Shown here: in pieces, positions 35,262 to 43,728 of the stretch
Position numbering within the stretch: position 1 is the stretch's first letter
How the letters are laid out: each line of letters opens with the position of its first letter
Origin: WVYX01 sp039586815
Lineage (GTDB): Bacteria > Gemmatimonadota > Gemmatimonadetes > Gemmatimonadales > GWC2-71-9
DNA: 64,000 nt
NCBI GenBank assembly: GCA_039586815.1
Contig: JBDHJR010000011.1
Coordinates: forward strand, 21,480 to 85,479
Direction of reading: 5' to 3'
The notes under the pieces: model-generated
Databases searched by the model: none
What the model saw: only the letters and a program-made list of their open reading frames with translations
What the model was told of the DNA's origin: nothing
Position numbers and translations under genes: made by a program

Positions 35262-36304
35262 CGTCCGGCGGCGAGCGAGCCCTGATCGAGCGGCTCGCGG
35301 CGGGCTTCGCCCGGTCGCCGCGCCAGCTCAACGGACTGCACGAGAGTGACGCGGAGTTGATCCGCCTGCCCCGCTGCGATGCCGTTCTTGCGATCACGAC
35401 CGACACGATCGCAGAGGAGATCGCCACCGGGCTCTACGGCGATCCGTATCTCGCCGGCTGGATGATCGTGACCGTGAACGCGAGCGACCTCGCCGCCGTG
35501 GGTGCGGAGCCGCTCGGGATCGTGGTGAGTGAGTCGCTCCCGCCCGACATGCCGCGAGCGGCGGTGGACGCGCTGCAGCGCGGCATTGGCGACGCGGCCG
35601 AGCAACAGGGCCTGCCCGTGCTGGGCGGCGACACCAACTCGGCTGCGACGCTCACGCTCGGCGCCACCGCCGTGGGCACCGTCGCGCCACAGGCACTGCT
35701 CACCCGCTGCGGGGCCCGGCCGGAGGATCTTCTCTTCGCAAGCGGACCCGTCGGCCTCGGCAGCGCATTCGCCAGTGCCGCGCTGTTGGGTGACGGCGAG
35801 GATCCGGCTGTGCCGTTCCGTCCGGTCGGGCGGCTGCACGAGGGGCGTTGCATCGCAGGGATAGCATCTGCCTGCATCGACACGAGCGACGGCGCAATCG
35901 CCGCGCTGGACGAGCTGATGTATCTGAACGGGGTGGGCTTCTCGTGGGAACGGCCGCTGTTCGAGGCGCTCCATCCTGCCGCACTCGCGACGGCGCGGGG
36001 CGCGGGGCTGCCGCTCTGGACCATGTTGGCCGGTCCCCACGGCGAATTCGAGCTGCTGTTCACAGTGCCGCCGAACCGGTGCGCCGCCCTCCGCGAGACC
36101 GCTGCGGGAATCGGCTGGACACCGCTCGAGCTGGGTCGTGTGACCGCGGAGCCCGGGTGCCGCGGCCGCGACGGCGACGAGTGGCTGGTGTTCGACACAA
36201 GCCGCATCCGCGACCTGTTCGCCGCGGTGGACGGTGATCCTGAGCGCTTCCTCCGGGAGCTACTTGGGCCCGCCGCGCCGAGGGGCGTGGCTCAGCCCGC
36301 CTAG
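35258..36304 (+). CDS. ThiL/AIR-synthase-family kinase-like protein
   Basis: 348 aa from ATG 35258. ThiL/PurM family features: VLAITTDTIAEEI (the TTD Mg site), VNASDLAAVGAEPLGIVVS, GGDTNSAATLTLGATAVGTV, FASGPVGLGSA, CIDTSDGAIAALDEL and GPHGEFELLF. Thiamine-phosphate kinase ThiL has this plan, but the start of ThiL (GDDAA) is replaced by RCDAVL and no other thi gene is near. In this operon it may phosphorylate or activate the pathway's own intermediate. Shares its stop (CTAG) with the convergent beta-helix gene. Confidence 0.82.
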   Translation: MTSGGERALIERLAAGFARSPRQLNGLHESDAELIRLPRCDAVLAITTDTIAEEIATGLYGDPYLAGWMIVTVNASDLAAVGAEPLGIVVSESLPPDMPRAAVDALQRGIGDAAEQQGLPVLGGDTNSAATLTLGATAVGTVAPQALLTRCGARPEDLLFASGPVGLGSAFASAALLGDGEDPAVPFRPVGRLHEGRCIAGIASACIDTSDGAIAALDELMYLNGVGFSWERPLFEALHPAALATARGAGLPLWTMLAGPHGEFELLFTVPPNRCAALRETAAGIGWTPLELGRVTAEPGCRGRDGDEWLVFDTSRIRDLFAAVDGDPERFLRELLGPAAPRGVAQPA

Positions 36305-37995
36305 TGGATGTTCTGCAGGTTGGACAGGTTGCCGTACTTGGAGATGTAGTCCCAGTGTCTGACGAAGTACATGTCGCGCAGGTCGGCGTACATTGCGTAT
36401 CCGCTGTTGCTCGAGATGCCCCTTGTGGCATAGCGCCAGTTCGAGTTGGAGCTTCCCGGCGTAACACGGTGGAGCACACCGTTCTGGATGACGTAGACAT
36501 ATCCGGCGGTCGCCGTCATCGCCTGAAAGCCATCGCCGACTGACCAGTCCGTCTGGGAGTAGCGGTAATCCCACTCCCCATTCCCGGGCTGTGGAAATAC
36601 ACGATACAGCCTGTGGTTCCTCATGACGTAGAGATCACCGTCCATCAGGTCCATCGCCTGAAAGCCACTCCATCCCATCGTGGACCATGTGACCTGCGCG
36701 ACCCCTGAATCCCAGGCGTCGGGATGCGTGCCGTATAGAGGCTCGCCGATGCGATGCAGGACGCCGCGGTTCATGACGTAGAGCACGCCGTCCTTCTCCT
36801 CGATGGCCGAGGTACTCGGCCACCCGGCTGGCTCGCCGGGATCGCGCCCGCGTCCGCCCGCCACGCGCGGTACGACCGGCGTCAAGCTTCCATTGCGGAA
36901 GTTCCCCCATCGATGGACCGGCGTACCAGGCAGCACATTGTACACGATGTCGTGGTAGCCCGTTCTCTCCGCCTGCACTGTCGAGACCAGGAACTTGTTG
37001 CCGATCAGGTAGACTTCTTCGCAGTTGAAGTCGTTCTCTTCAGACACCTCGAGGCTGCTGGAGTGGGATCCAACGATCAGGTTGTCGACCACGTGCACGT
37101 TCCCGGACCGCGCAACTGCGAGAGCGGCCCCATACCAGTTCAGTTCGTGGGGCGGCAACTCGATGCCGTGGCGATGGTCGACGACGACATTGCCAATGAC
37201 CCCGATCTGACTCGTCGGAAGCGTGTTCTTGGCCACGTAGATGCTGTGCCGCGCGACCCGCTCGATCTGGTTGTACCGAATCGTGAGACCGTCGGCACAT
37301 TGGGCATGAATGCCGTATCCAGACGCAGGCGCAACCGACCCGGGGACATAGCCCGTCCCAAATATGTCATGCACGAAGTTGTCGCTCACTACGACGTCGC
37401 TGTAACTCCCAGCCGTACATTCGGTGGAGTCCTTGTGGTCAGGCGGTGAGCCCACACTGATCCCCACCGCTACGGAGTCCACTTCAACACGGGTGATCAC
37501 GACGTCTTCGATGCCCTGCTGGCCGCTGTAGCTGGCAATCCCGTGAGGATTCTCGGGGGTTTGGCTGCTCGTCTTGTAACCGTGAATGGTGAGATCGCGG
37601 ATCGTCAGGCCTTTGGTGCCCGAGCGAATCTCGAACCCAATCGCAACCGCGGTGTCCAGGTGCACCCGCGTCACGCCCTGGCCTTGTCCCTGGATCGTAA
37701 GGCCGACCTTCCCTTCGATCAGCACGTCGGTGCGCAGGTAGTGGGTCCCGCTCATGAGCGTGATGGTCTCGCCGACCTCCGCACACCTGACCGCGTCGTG
37801 GATGCTCTCCCCGGGGGAGACCGCTCCATCGATCTCACTGCACTGAACCGCCAGCATCTGCAGGTTCGTAGGTGTCGTCACGTCCGCAGCCGTCGGCGCT
37901 TCACCGCGACCGTACAGGAGTACGACGAAGAACAGTAAGAGGGGTGGCGAAGAGCCGAGAGCCCTTACTGCGGTATCAAGCATCGTAGCCCGCAT
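36301..37995 (-). CDS. Exported right-handed beta-helix protein with C-terminal lectin-like repeats
   Basis: 564 aa from ATG 37995 (ATG 37983 also possible). Signal peptide (about 12-35). The N-terminal two-thirds is a parallel beta-helix of the pectate-lyase/NosD type (SGTHYLRTDVLIEGKVGL, GLTIRDLTIHGYKT, IEDVVITRVEVDSVAVGI, VVVSDNFVHDIFGTG). The last 170 residues contain three repeats with the pattern GVLYVMNRGVLHRI, GDLYVMRNHRLYRV and GYVYVIQNGVLHRV, each with W..G.GFQAM nearby, like a tachylectin-type propeller. It probably binds or cleaves a polysaccharide outside the cell. No catalytic residue can be named with confidence. Confidence 0.78.
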   Translation of the reverse strand: MRATMLDTAVRALGSSPPLLLFFVVLLYGRGEAPTAADVTTPTNLQMLAVQCSEIDGAVSPGESIHDAVRCAEVGETITLMSGTHYLRTDVLIEGKVGLTIQGQGQGVTRVHLDTAVAIGFEIRSGTKGLTIRDLTIHGYKTSSQTPENPHGIASYSGQQGIEDVVITRVEVDSVAVGISVGSPPDHKDSTECTAGSYSDVVVSDNFVHDIFGTGYVPGSVAPASGYGIHAQCADGLTIRYNQIERVARHSIYVAKNTLPTSQIGVIGNVVVDHRHGIELPPHELNWYGAALAVARSGNVHVVDNLIVGSHSSSLEVSEENDFNCEEVYLIGNKFLVSTVQAERTGYHDIVYNVLPGTPVHRWGNFRNGSLTPVVPRVAGGRGRDPGEPAGWPSTSAIEEKDGVLYVMNRGVLHRIGEPLYGTHPDAWDSGVAQVTWSTMGWSGFQAMDLMDGDLYVMRNHRLYRVFPQPGNGEWDYRYSQTDWSVGDGFQAMTATAGYVYVIQNGVLHRVTPGSSNSNWRYATRGISSNSGYAMYADLRDMYFVRHWDYISKYGNLSNLQNIH

Positions 37996-38063
37996 GGTGC
38001 AACGCCTCGGTGCTGGAGAGCGGTGGCCGTCCGGCCCTGCGAAGCCCAGAGTCTTGGACGCGG

Positions 38064-41000
38064 CTACCGCTCCCGCCCCCCGTCCCACCACCTGACCGGA
38101 CGGGTATCGTCGCGCAGCGCGTCCTCGTCCACCCAGTAGTAGGGTCCAAACGGAGCGTCAGTCGGCCAGATCTCGTCCAGCGTCTCGGCCTGGTAGAGCA
38201 CCCCACCCTTCATCACGTAGAGCATGTCCATCGTGCTGCGTATGTCGTCCAGCGGATTCGAGTTGAGCACCACCAGGTCGGCCAGCTTGCCCGCCTCGAT
38301 CGTGCCGAGGTCCTCCAACGCACCCAGGAAGTAGGCTCCGTGACGGCTCGCCAGGTCGAGCGCACCAAGGTTGCCCAGAGCCGACGCCGCCATCCATATC
38401 TCCCAGTGGACGTTGGGGCCGTGATGCTCACCGTGGCTGCCAATCGAGCCCCAGCCTCCCTGCTCTATGACGTCGGCCAGGCCCTGCGCGATGAGCGGGA
38501 AGGAGTAGTCGGTGTCGGGCCGCAGCGTTCTGCGCCTCAAGTGACCCGCCAGCATTCGCCACGGCATCCACCTGCGGTGCTTCGGGTCCTTCCACACATC
38601 GCTCTCGGCAAAGAAGTAGTCGATGTTCCACGGTCCCGGACCTGCCACCACGAACGTCGGCGAGTACACCGCATTGGCCATGCCGAAGAACCGCGCCACG
38701 TCGGAGTGGATCGGCACGTAGCTCAGCGGATGCTCCCACGCTGTCTGCCCGTCCATGATCATGCCCAGGTTGAACGCCAGGTCACCGCCCTCGGAGGTGA
38801 CCATGAGTCCCTTCTCACGCGCGATGTGGGAGACCCACTGCCGCTGGTCGCGGCGCGGCTGCATGTACTGCTTGAGCGACACAACGCCCCAGCTTTGCAG
38901 CCTGCTGATCTCCTGCTCCGCGATCTCGTAGCTCTTGAGCGCGTTCTGGCGCGCGGCGTCACCGAAGCCGTACAGCGGGTCGCCCGTGGAGTACGTGCGC
39001 GGGCCGATCATGTGGCCCGCTTCGATCAGCTCAGCCGTGGGCATCACGTTCTGGGACCACATCGAGTTGTCGAGGTTGGCGGTGACGCCGTAAGCGAGAT
39101 ACATCGCCGCCTCGTAGTCCCGCAGCGGACGGTAGCCCCTGTGCTCGCGGTAATGGTGCGCGTGCATGTCGATGAATCCGGGAACGATCGTCTTGCCGCT
39201 GGCATCGACCACGCGGTCCGCACCCGAGGTATCGCAGGCGCCTACACAAGTGATGCGGCTGCCGTCGACCACCACGGTGCCCGATTCGATCACACCGTCA
39301 CCCGCCAGGGTGACGATTCGCGCCCCGGTGAGCGCCACGGTCCCTTCGGGAATCCGGCGCGCCACACTCAGCTCGACCGTGACCGTATCGGCCGTTTCGA
39401 GATCGACCTGATAGGCGAAGTAGCGGTTGCCGCTGCCGAACTCCACGGTGGCGGCGTCGCGCCAGCGGGGGAACAGGCCGCCCTCGAGGCTCAACTGCCG
39501 GATCGGGAGCTTGCCGTCCCTCTTGTTGATGTCCACCGGCTCGGAGCCGGTGCCCATCCAGGGGAAGGCGGTGAGGAAGACGTTGTCGCCCTCCTGGAAG
39601 GCGATCCACCGGCCGTCGGGCGAGGGCACCGCCTCATCACTCGAAGGCAGGATCATGTGCTCGCGCCTGTCGCTACCGTCCGGCGCGACCGACACCACGA
39701 CCGTCTGGATGCCCCCGTCTCTCTGGAACTCGGGGAAGAAGATGCGCCCTTCGGGGCCGTACGACGGGTGCAGGATAGCCCGCCGCGCTACGCTGTTCGG
39801 GCCGGTGCCGGCTGGAAGAGCCACCCTGGTCACGAACTGCGGATCTCCACCCCCGGCCTCCAGCCGCACAACATCCCACCACGGATTGTGGGTCACCGTG
39901 CGTCCGCGCGCCGTGGCACCCGAGCCTCGTACCAGCACCAGCTCGCTGCCGTCGGCGTTCCACGAGGGGTGCATGTACTCGCCCGCCTCCGATGTGAGGC
40001 GCTGCGGGGTTCCGCCGCGCGAGCGCACCTTCCAGACGTGGCCGCCCTCTCCATCTACCCAGGTGGTGAACGCGATCCAGCGACCGTCAGGCGACCAGGT
40101 AGGGGCGAACTCCTGCAGTGGGAAGTCCTCGGAAGTGAGTCGCCGCGGCGCTCCGTCAGGCAGCTCCTGCATCCAGATGCGTCCCACGGCCTGAAATGCC
40201 AGCCGGGAGCCGTCGGGAGAGGCTGTGTGCCATCTCAAGAACTTCGCGTCGAACGCGTCGTCGGTGATGCGAAACGGCTGGAACGCCATCTCCGAGATCG
40301 TGCGATGCACCCGCGCCGAGAACGGGATGGTCGAGACTTCCCCGCTCGCGACATCGAGGCGGCGCAGCTTGCCACCCTGGGACAGGACGATCGACTCACC
40401 GTCGTTCGTCCATGAGTACCCCGGCAAGATGCGCAGGCTCTTGGAGCCGCTCTCGATGGCAACCGATACCGGGTCCATCACGATCCGCTCGGCACCGGTC
40501 TCGAGGTCCCTCACCCACAGTGCGGTGCGCGGCCCGAACTCATGCCCCTTGAACGAGATCGTACCGTCGGGGATCTGCCGGCCGAACGCGAGCCAGCGAC
40601 CGCCGGGGGAGATTTCCGGCGCGAAGGCCCCGCCGCTGGTTACCCGCCCCGAAGCGGCACCCTCGGCGTCGCCGGCGGTGACGTCGACACGCTTGCCGGT
40701 CCTGAGATCGAACGCCTGCACCTGGTAGTGCCCCTTCAGGGCGTCACGACCACCCGACCTCCGGTGGAAGTACACGTAGCGGCCGTCGGGCGATACCGAG
40801 GGCCAGGTCGCGCCGGAAACCTCCGTCCCAACGAGTGCCACGCCGTCGCCGCCGTCCCTGTGGTACATCCAGAGGCCGACCCTTCCCTGCGGGCCCTGTT
40901 CCGACTGCAGGTCGTCGTGGTCCGATACACCGCGGCCGCGTGGGCCCACCCAATCGCGCCGCACCAGGATGTACTGTCCGTCCGGCGTCCACGCCGGGGC

Positions 41001-41411
41001 CGACGCCCGCACGTTCATGTCTGTGAACACCGGTCGCGGGTCGGAACCGTCGGCGCTCATGAGCCAGAGATTGCTCTGCCCCTTGCGATCGGAGATGAAC
41101 GCGATGAGGGAGCCGTCGGGCGAGTACCGCGGGTGGTAGTTGACCGCCACGCCGCTCTCCTGGGTGAGGCTCACTGCCTCACCACCGCTCGAGGGCACCC
41201 GGTAAACGTGGCCCAGCAGATCGAACACGATCCACGCTCCGTCCGGCGACACATCGACGGACATCCAGGTTCCCTCTTCCGTCACGAACTCGATCTCACG
41301 TGTCTCGCCGCGAGCCTGGGTCACGTCCCACTTCTCCTCTTCCTCTTCCTGGGCCAGGACAGGGCCAGCCGCGAGCAGGATGGCGAACAGTGCATGCAGG
41401 GAGCGGTTCAT
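38064..41411 (-). CDS. Exported PD40-propeller/amidohydrolase fusion
   Basis: 1115 aa from ATG 41411; signal peptide ending PVLAQ, then a run of Glu. Residues about 40-690 form two TolB/PD40 propellers (repeats such as RYSPDGSLIAFISDRKG, SVSPDGRYVYFHRRSG, TWSPDGRWIAFTTW). The C-terminal 400 residues are an imidazolonepropionase-like amidohydrolase: GFIDMHAHHYREH with the HxH metal site near residue 745, SLKQYMQP (Lys position), SHGEHHGPNVHWE, and TIEAGKLADLVVLNSNPLDDI at the end. Such fusions are common in Gemmatimonadota and Acidobacteria; they probably cleave amide or peptide-like bonds of modified amino acids or toxins. Confidence 0.88.
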   Translation of the reverse strand: MNRSLHALFAILLAAGPVLAQEEEEEKWDVTQARGETREIEFVTEEGTWMSVDVSPDGAWIVFDLLGHVYRVPSSGGEAVSLTQESGVAVNYHPRYSPDGSLIAFISDRKGQSNLWLMSADGSDPRPVFTDMNVRASAPAWTPDGQYILVRRDWVGPRGRGVSDHDDLQSEQGPQGRVGLWMYHRDGGDGVALVGTEVSGATWPSVSPDGRYVYFHRRSGGRDALKGHYQVQAFDLRTGKRVDVTAGDAEGAASGRVTSGGAFAPEISPGGRWLAFGRQIPDGTISFKGHEFGPRTALWVRDLETGAERIVMDPVSVAIESGSKSLRILPGYSWTNDGESIVLSQGGKLRRLDVASGEVSTIPFSARVHRTISEMAFQPFRITDDAFDAKFLRWHTASPDGSRLAFQAVGRIWMQELPDGAPRRLTSEDFPLQEFAPTWSPDGRWIAFTTWVDGEGGHVWKVRSRGGTPQRLTSEAGEYMHPSWNADGSELVLVRGSGATARGRTVTHNPWWDVVRLEAGGGDPQFVTRVALPAGTGPNSVARRAILHPSYGPEGRIFFPEFQRDGGIQTVVVSVAPDGSDRREHMILPSSDEAVPSPDGRWIAFQEGDNVFLTAFPWMGTGSEPVDINKRDGKLPIRQLSLEGGLFPRWRDAATVEFGSGNRYFAYQVDLETADTVTVELSVARRIPEGTVALTGARIVTLAGDGVIESGTVVVDGSRITCVGACDTSGADRVVDASGKTIVPGFIDMHAHHYREHRGYRPLRDYEAAMYLAYGVTANLDNSMWSQNVMPTAELIEAGHMIGPRTYSTGDPLYGFGDAARQNALKSYEIAEQEISRLQSWGVVSLKQYMQPRRDQRQWVSHIAREKGLMVTSEGGDLAFNLGMIMDGQTAWEHPLSYVPIHSDVARFFGMANAVYSPTFVVAGPGPWNIDYFFAESDVWKDPKHRRWMPWRMLAGHLRRRTLRPDTDYSFPLIAQGLADVIEQGGWGSIGSHGEHHGPNVHWEIWMAASALGNLGALDLASRHGAYFLGALEDLGTIEAGKLADLVVLNSNPLDDIRSTMDMLYVMKGGVLYQAETLDEIWPTDAPFGPYYWVDEDALRDDTRPVRWWDGGRER

Positions 41412-41626
41412 TTCGGGTTGGCTCCGTGGAAGGGGAAAAGTCGCGGTTTCCTGGCCGAGGCATCGGCCTCGGGGGAAACTACGGCGAATGGCGGCGACAG
41501 GACAAGGAGTTGCACCCGTCAGCGGCACCGCCTGTTCTGTCCCGGTCCCATGCTCTAGATTGGGTGAACTTGTCGGAGCGCAGCGGTGCTCGGAAGCGCC
41601 GCGCACCTGGGAGGGGGGGTCACCGT

Positions 41627-43726
41627 ATGACGCAGCCTGTCCGTAATCGTTCCCGGGCCGAGGAGTGGCAGCACAAGCTGCTCCTGTGCGTTTCGGGTCT
41701 GTTGGTGTTCGAGACGCTCACCGGCCTGTCCATCTTCCTGTTGCCGTTCTCCGTCTCGAACCAGGTCATGGTGCTGCTGCACACGGTGGTGGGACTCGTG
41801 TTCCTGCTGCCGTTCATCTGGTACCAGATCCGCCATTGGGCGCTGTATCGATCGCAGCGCCTCTCTCATGTGAGCCTCACGGGCTACTTCGCGATGGCGG
41901 CCACCGTAGTCGCGATCGTGTCCGGCCTGGTGCTCACGGCGCAGGCGCTGTGGGCCGCGCGGATCAGCTACGCGTGGGACGTGGTGCACATCGTGGCCAC
42001 CTTCGCCCTGATCGCGTCGGTGATCCCCCACGTCGTCGTTCTGATCGGCCGCGAGGTGCGCGCCGCCCGCGGTGGCGGCGATACCGAAGTGGTGGCGGCA
42101 GCACGCAGATTCGGCGTGGGCTCCGCATTCATCACAGCGGCACTCTTCGTGGCAGTGGCCCTGGGCGCGTACTGGTACGAGGCGCCGCAGATGGTGAACG
42201 CGTTCCCGGCCGACTACAGCTACCTCTATGGTGAGGACCGGCCGTTCGCTCCAAGCCTCGCGCAGACTACCACCGGTGAGGCGTTCGATGCGCGCTCCCT
42301 GAGCGGATCGGAGTCGTGCGGCACGGCTCGCTGTCACGAGCAGATCGTGCGGGAGTGGAAGGTCAGCGCCCACCGCTATTCGGCGATGGATGCCGCTTTC
42401 CAGACCGTGCAGCAGGTGATGGCCGACCAGAACGGACCGGAGTCGACCAGGTACTGCGGCGGATGTCACGATCCGATATCGCTGTTCTCCGGGACCAAGA
42501 ACGTGTTTACCGAGGACCTGACGAATCTTGCCGGCTATCAGGAGGGCGTGTCGTGCATCGTGTGTCACGCCATCGAGGAAACCGATGTTCAGGGCAACGC
42601 GAACTACGTGATCCGACAGCCCGAGCGTTACATGTTCGAGCTCGACGAGGGCGCCGCCGCGCGCTTATTCCGGGACTTCCTGATTCGCGCCTATCCGCGG
42701 TATCACGTCCAAAGCCTGCAGCACCGAATGTTCAAGAGCCCGGAGTTCTGCGCTGCGTGCCACAAGCAATTCATCGACGAGGAGATAAACCAGGTCGGTT
42801 GGGTGCAGCTGCAGAATCAGTACGACAACTGGAAGAACAGCCGCTGGAACGAGCCGGGCGACCCGACGAAGACGATCGAGTGCCGGGAGTGTCACATGCC
42901 GCTCGAGGACTCGGACGATCCTGCCAGCGGTGACGACCTCGACTACAACCGTTCGGGCGGTGACGGCAAGCATCGCAACCATCGCTTCCTGGCCGCCAAC
43001 CAGTTCATGCCGCTGGCGCTCCAGCTCGAAGGGGCGGAGGAGCATGTGGCGTTGACGGAGCAGTGGCTCCGCGGCGAGATCGAGATCCCCGAGATTGCCG
43101 ACAAGTGGCAGCAGGGCCCCGCGGTGCCGCTGGAGCTCGTAGCGCCCGATTCGGTGAGCCCGGGGGAGACAGTGCACCTGCAGGCGGTGATCACGAACAA
43201 CAAGGTGGGCCACGATTTCCCCACAGGACCGCTGGACATCATCCAGGCGTGGGTCGAGATCACCGTGACCGACCAGGCCGGCAATGTCGTGTTCGAGTCG
43301 GGAGGGAGAGACGAGGGGCACTTCATCGAGCCAGGCTCTTTCATCTTCAAGGCCGAGCCGGTGGACCAGTTCGGCAATCTGATCGACCGGCACAACCTCT
43401 GGGAGATGGTCGGGGTGCGCTACCGGCGGGCCATGTTCCCCGGCGCGTCCGACCGGGCGGAGTTCGGCTTCTCGTGCCCGGCCACTGCGATACCGACGCA
43501 GCAAGCGGCCCGCGGGGAGCGACCGCCGCTCGACACGGACGCGGCGTTCGCTGCGCCGGGGCGGTCGGTGACGGCGCTGCACGTCTCGGCGAAGCTGCTG
43601 TACCGCAAGGCTGACCAGTTCCTTCTCAACTTCTTGTTCGGTGAGGATGCCAATCTCACGGCCCCGATCACGGTCATGTCTGAGGACGAGCAGACCATCG
43701 TCGTGAGGCGACCGGAAACGGAATAG
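41627..43726 (+). CDS. Membrane-bound pentaheme cytochrome c
   Basis: 699 aa from ATG 41627 (leader GGGAGGGGGG). Five predicted membrane helices in residues about 17-182, with His residues on helices 2-4 (LLHTVVG, DVVHIVAT, IPHVVVL) that could bind heme b. The rest is exported and holds five heme c sites: CGTARCH (231, an unusual CX4CH), CGGCH (277), CIVCH (310), CAACH (375) and CRECH (419), in the cytochrome c554-type arrangement. A C-terminal beta-sandwich (about 500-690) follows. It should carry electrons between the quinone pool and the periplasm. Two bp before the CRTAC1 gene, so it starts that operon. Confidence 0.85.
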   Translation: MTQPVRNRSRAEEWQHKLLLCVSGLLVFETLTGLSIFLLPFSVSNQVMVLLHTVVGLVFLLPFIWYQIRHWALYRSQRLSHVSLTGYFAMAATVVAIVSGLVLTAQALWAARISYAWDVVHIVATFALIASVIPHVVVLIGREVRAARGGGDTEVVAAARRFGVGSAFITAALFVAVALGAYWYEAPQMVNAFPADYSYLYGEDRPFAPSLAQTTTGEAFDARSLSGSESCGTARCHEQIVREWKVSAHRYSAMDAAFQTVQQVMADQNGPESTRYCGGCHDPISLFSGTKNVFTEDLTNLAGYQEGVSCIVCHAIEETDVQGNANYVIRQPERYMFELDEGAAARLFRDFLIRAYPRYHVQSLQHRMFKSPEFCAACHKQFIDEEINQVGWVQLQNQYDNWKNSRWNEPGDPTKTIECRECHMPLEDSDDPASGDDLDYNRSGGDGKHRNHRFLAANQFMPLALQLEGAEEHVALTEQWLRGEIEIPEIADKWQQGPAVPLELVAPDSVSPGETVHLQAVITNNKVGHDFPTGPLDIIQAWVEITVTDQAGNVVFESGGRDEGHFIEPGSFIFKAEPVDQFGNLIDRHNLWEMVGVRYRRAMFPGASDRAEFGFSCPATAIPTQQAARGERPPLDTDAAFAAPGRSVTALHVSAKLLYRKADQFLLNFLFGEDANLTAPITVMSEDEQTIVVRRPETE

Positions 43727-43728
43727 CG

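Noticed and set aside
35258..36304. Calling the ThiL-like protein a plain thiamine-phosphate kinase
   Set aside because: The family is right but the N-terminal GDDAA motif is altered and no thiamine gene is near, so the specific function is left open.
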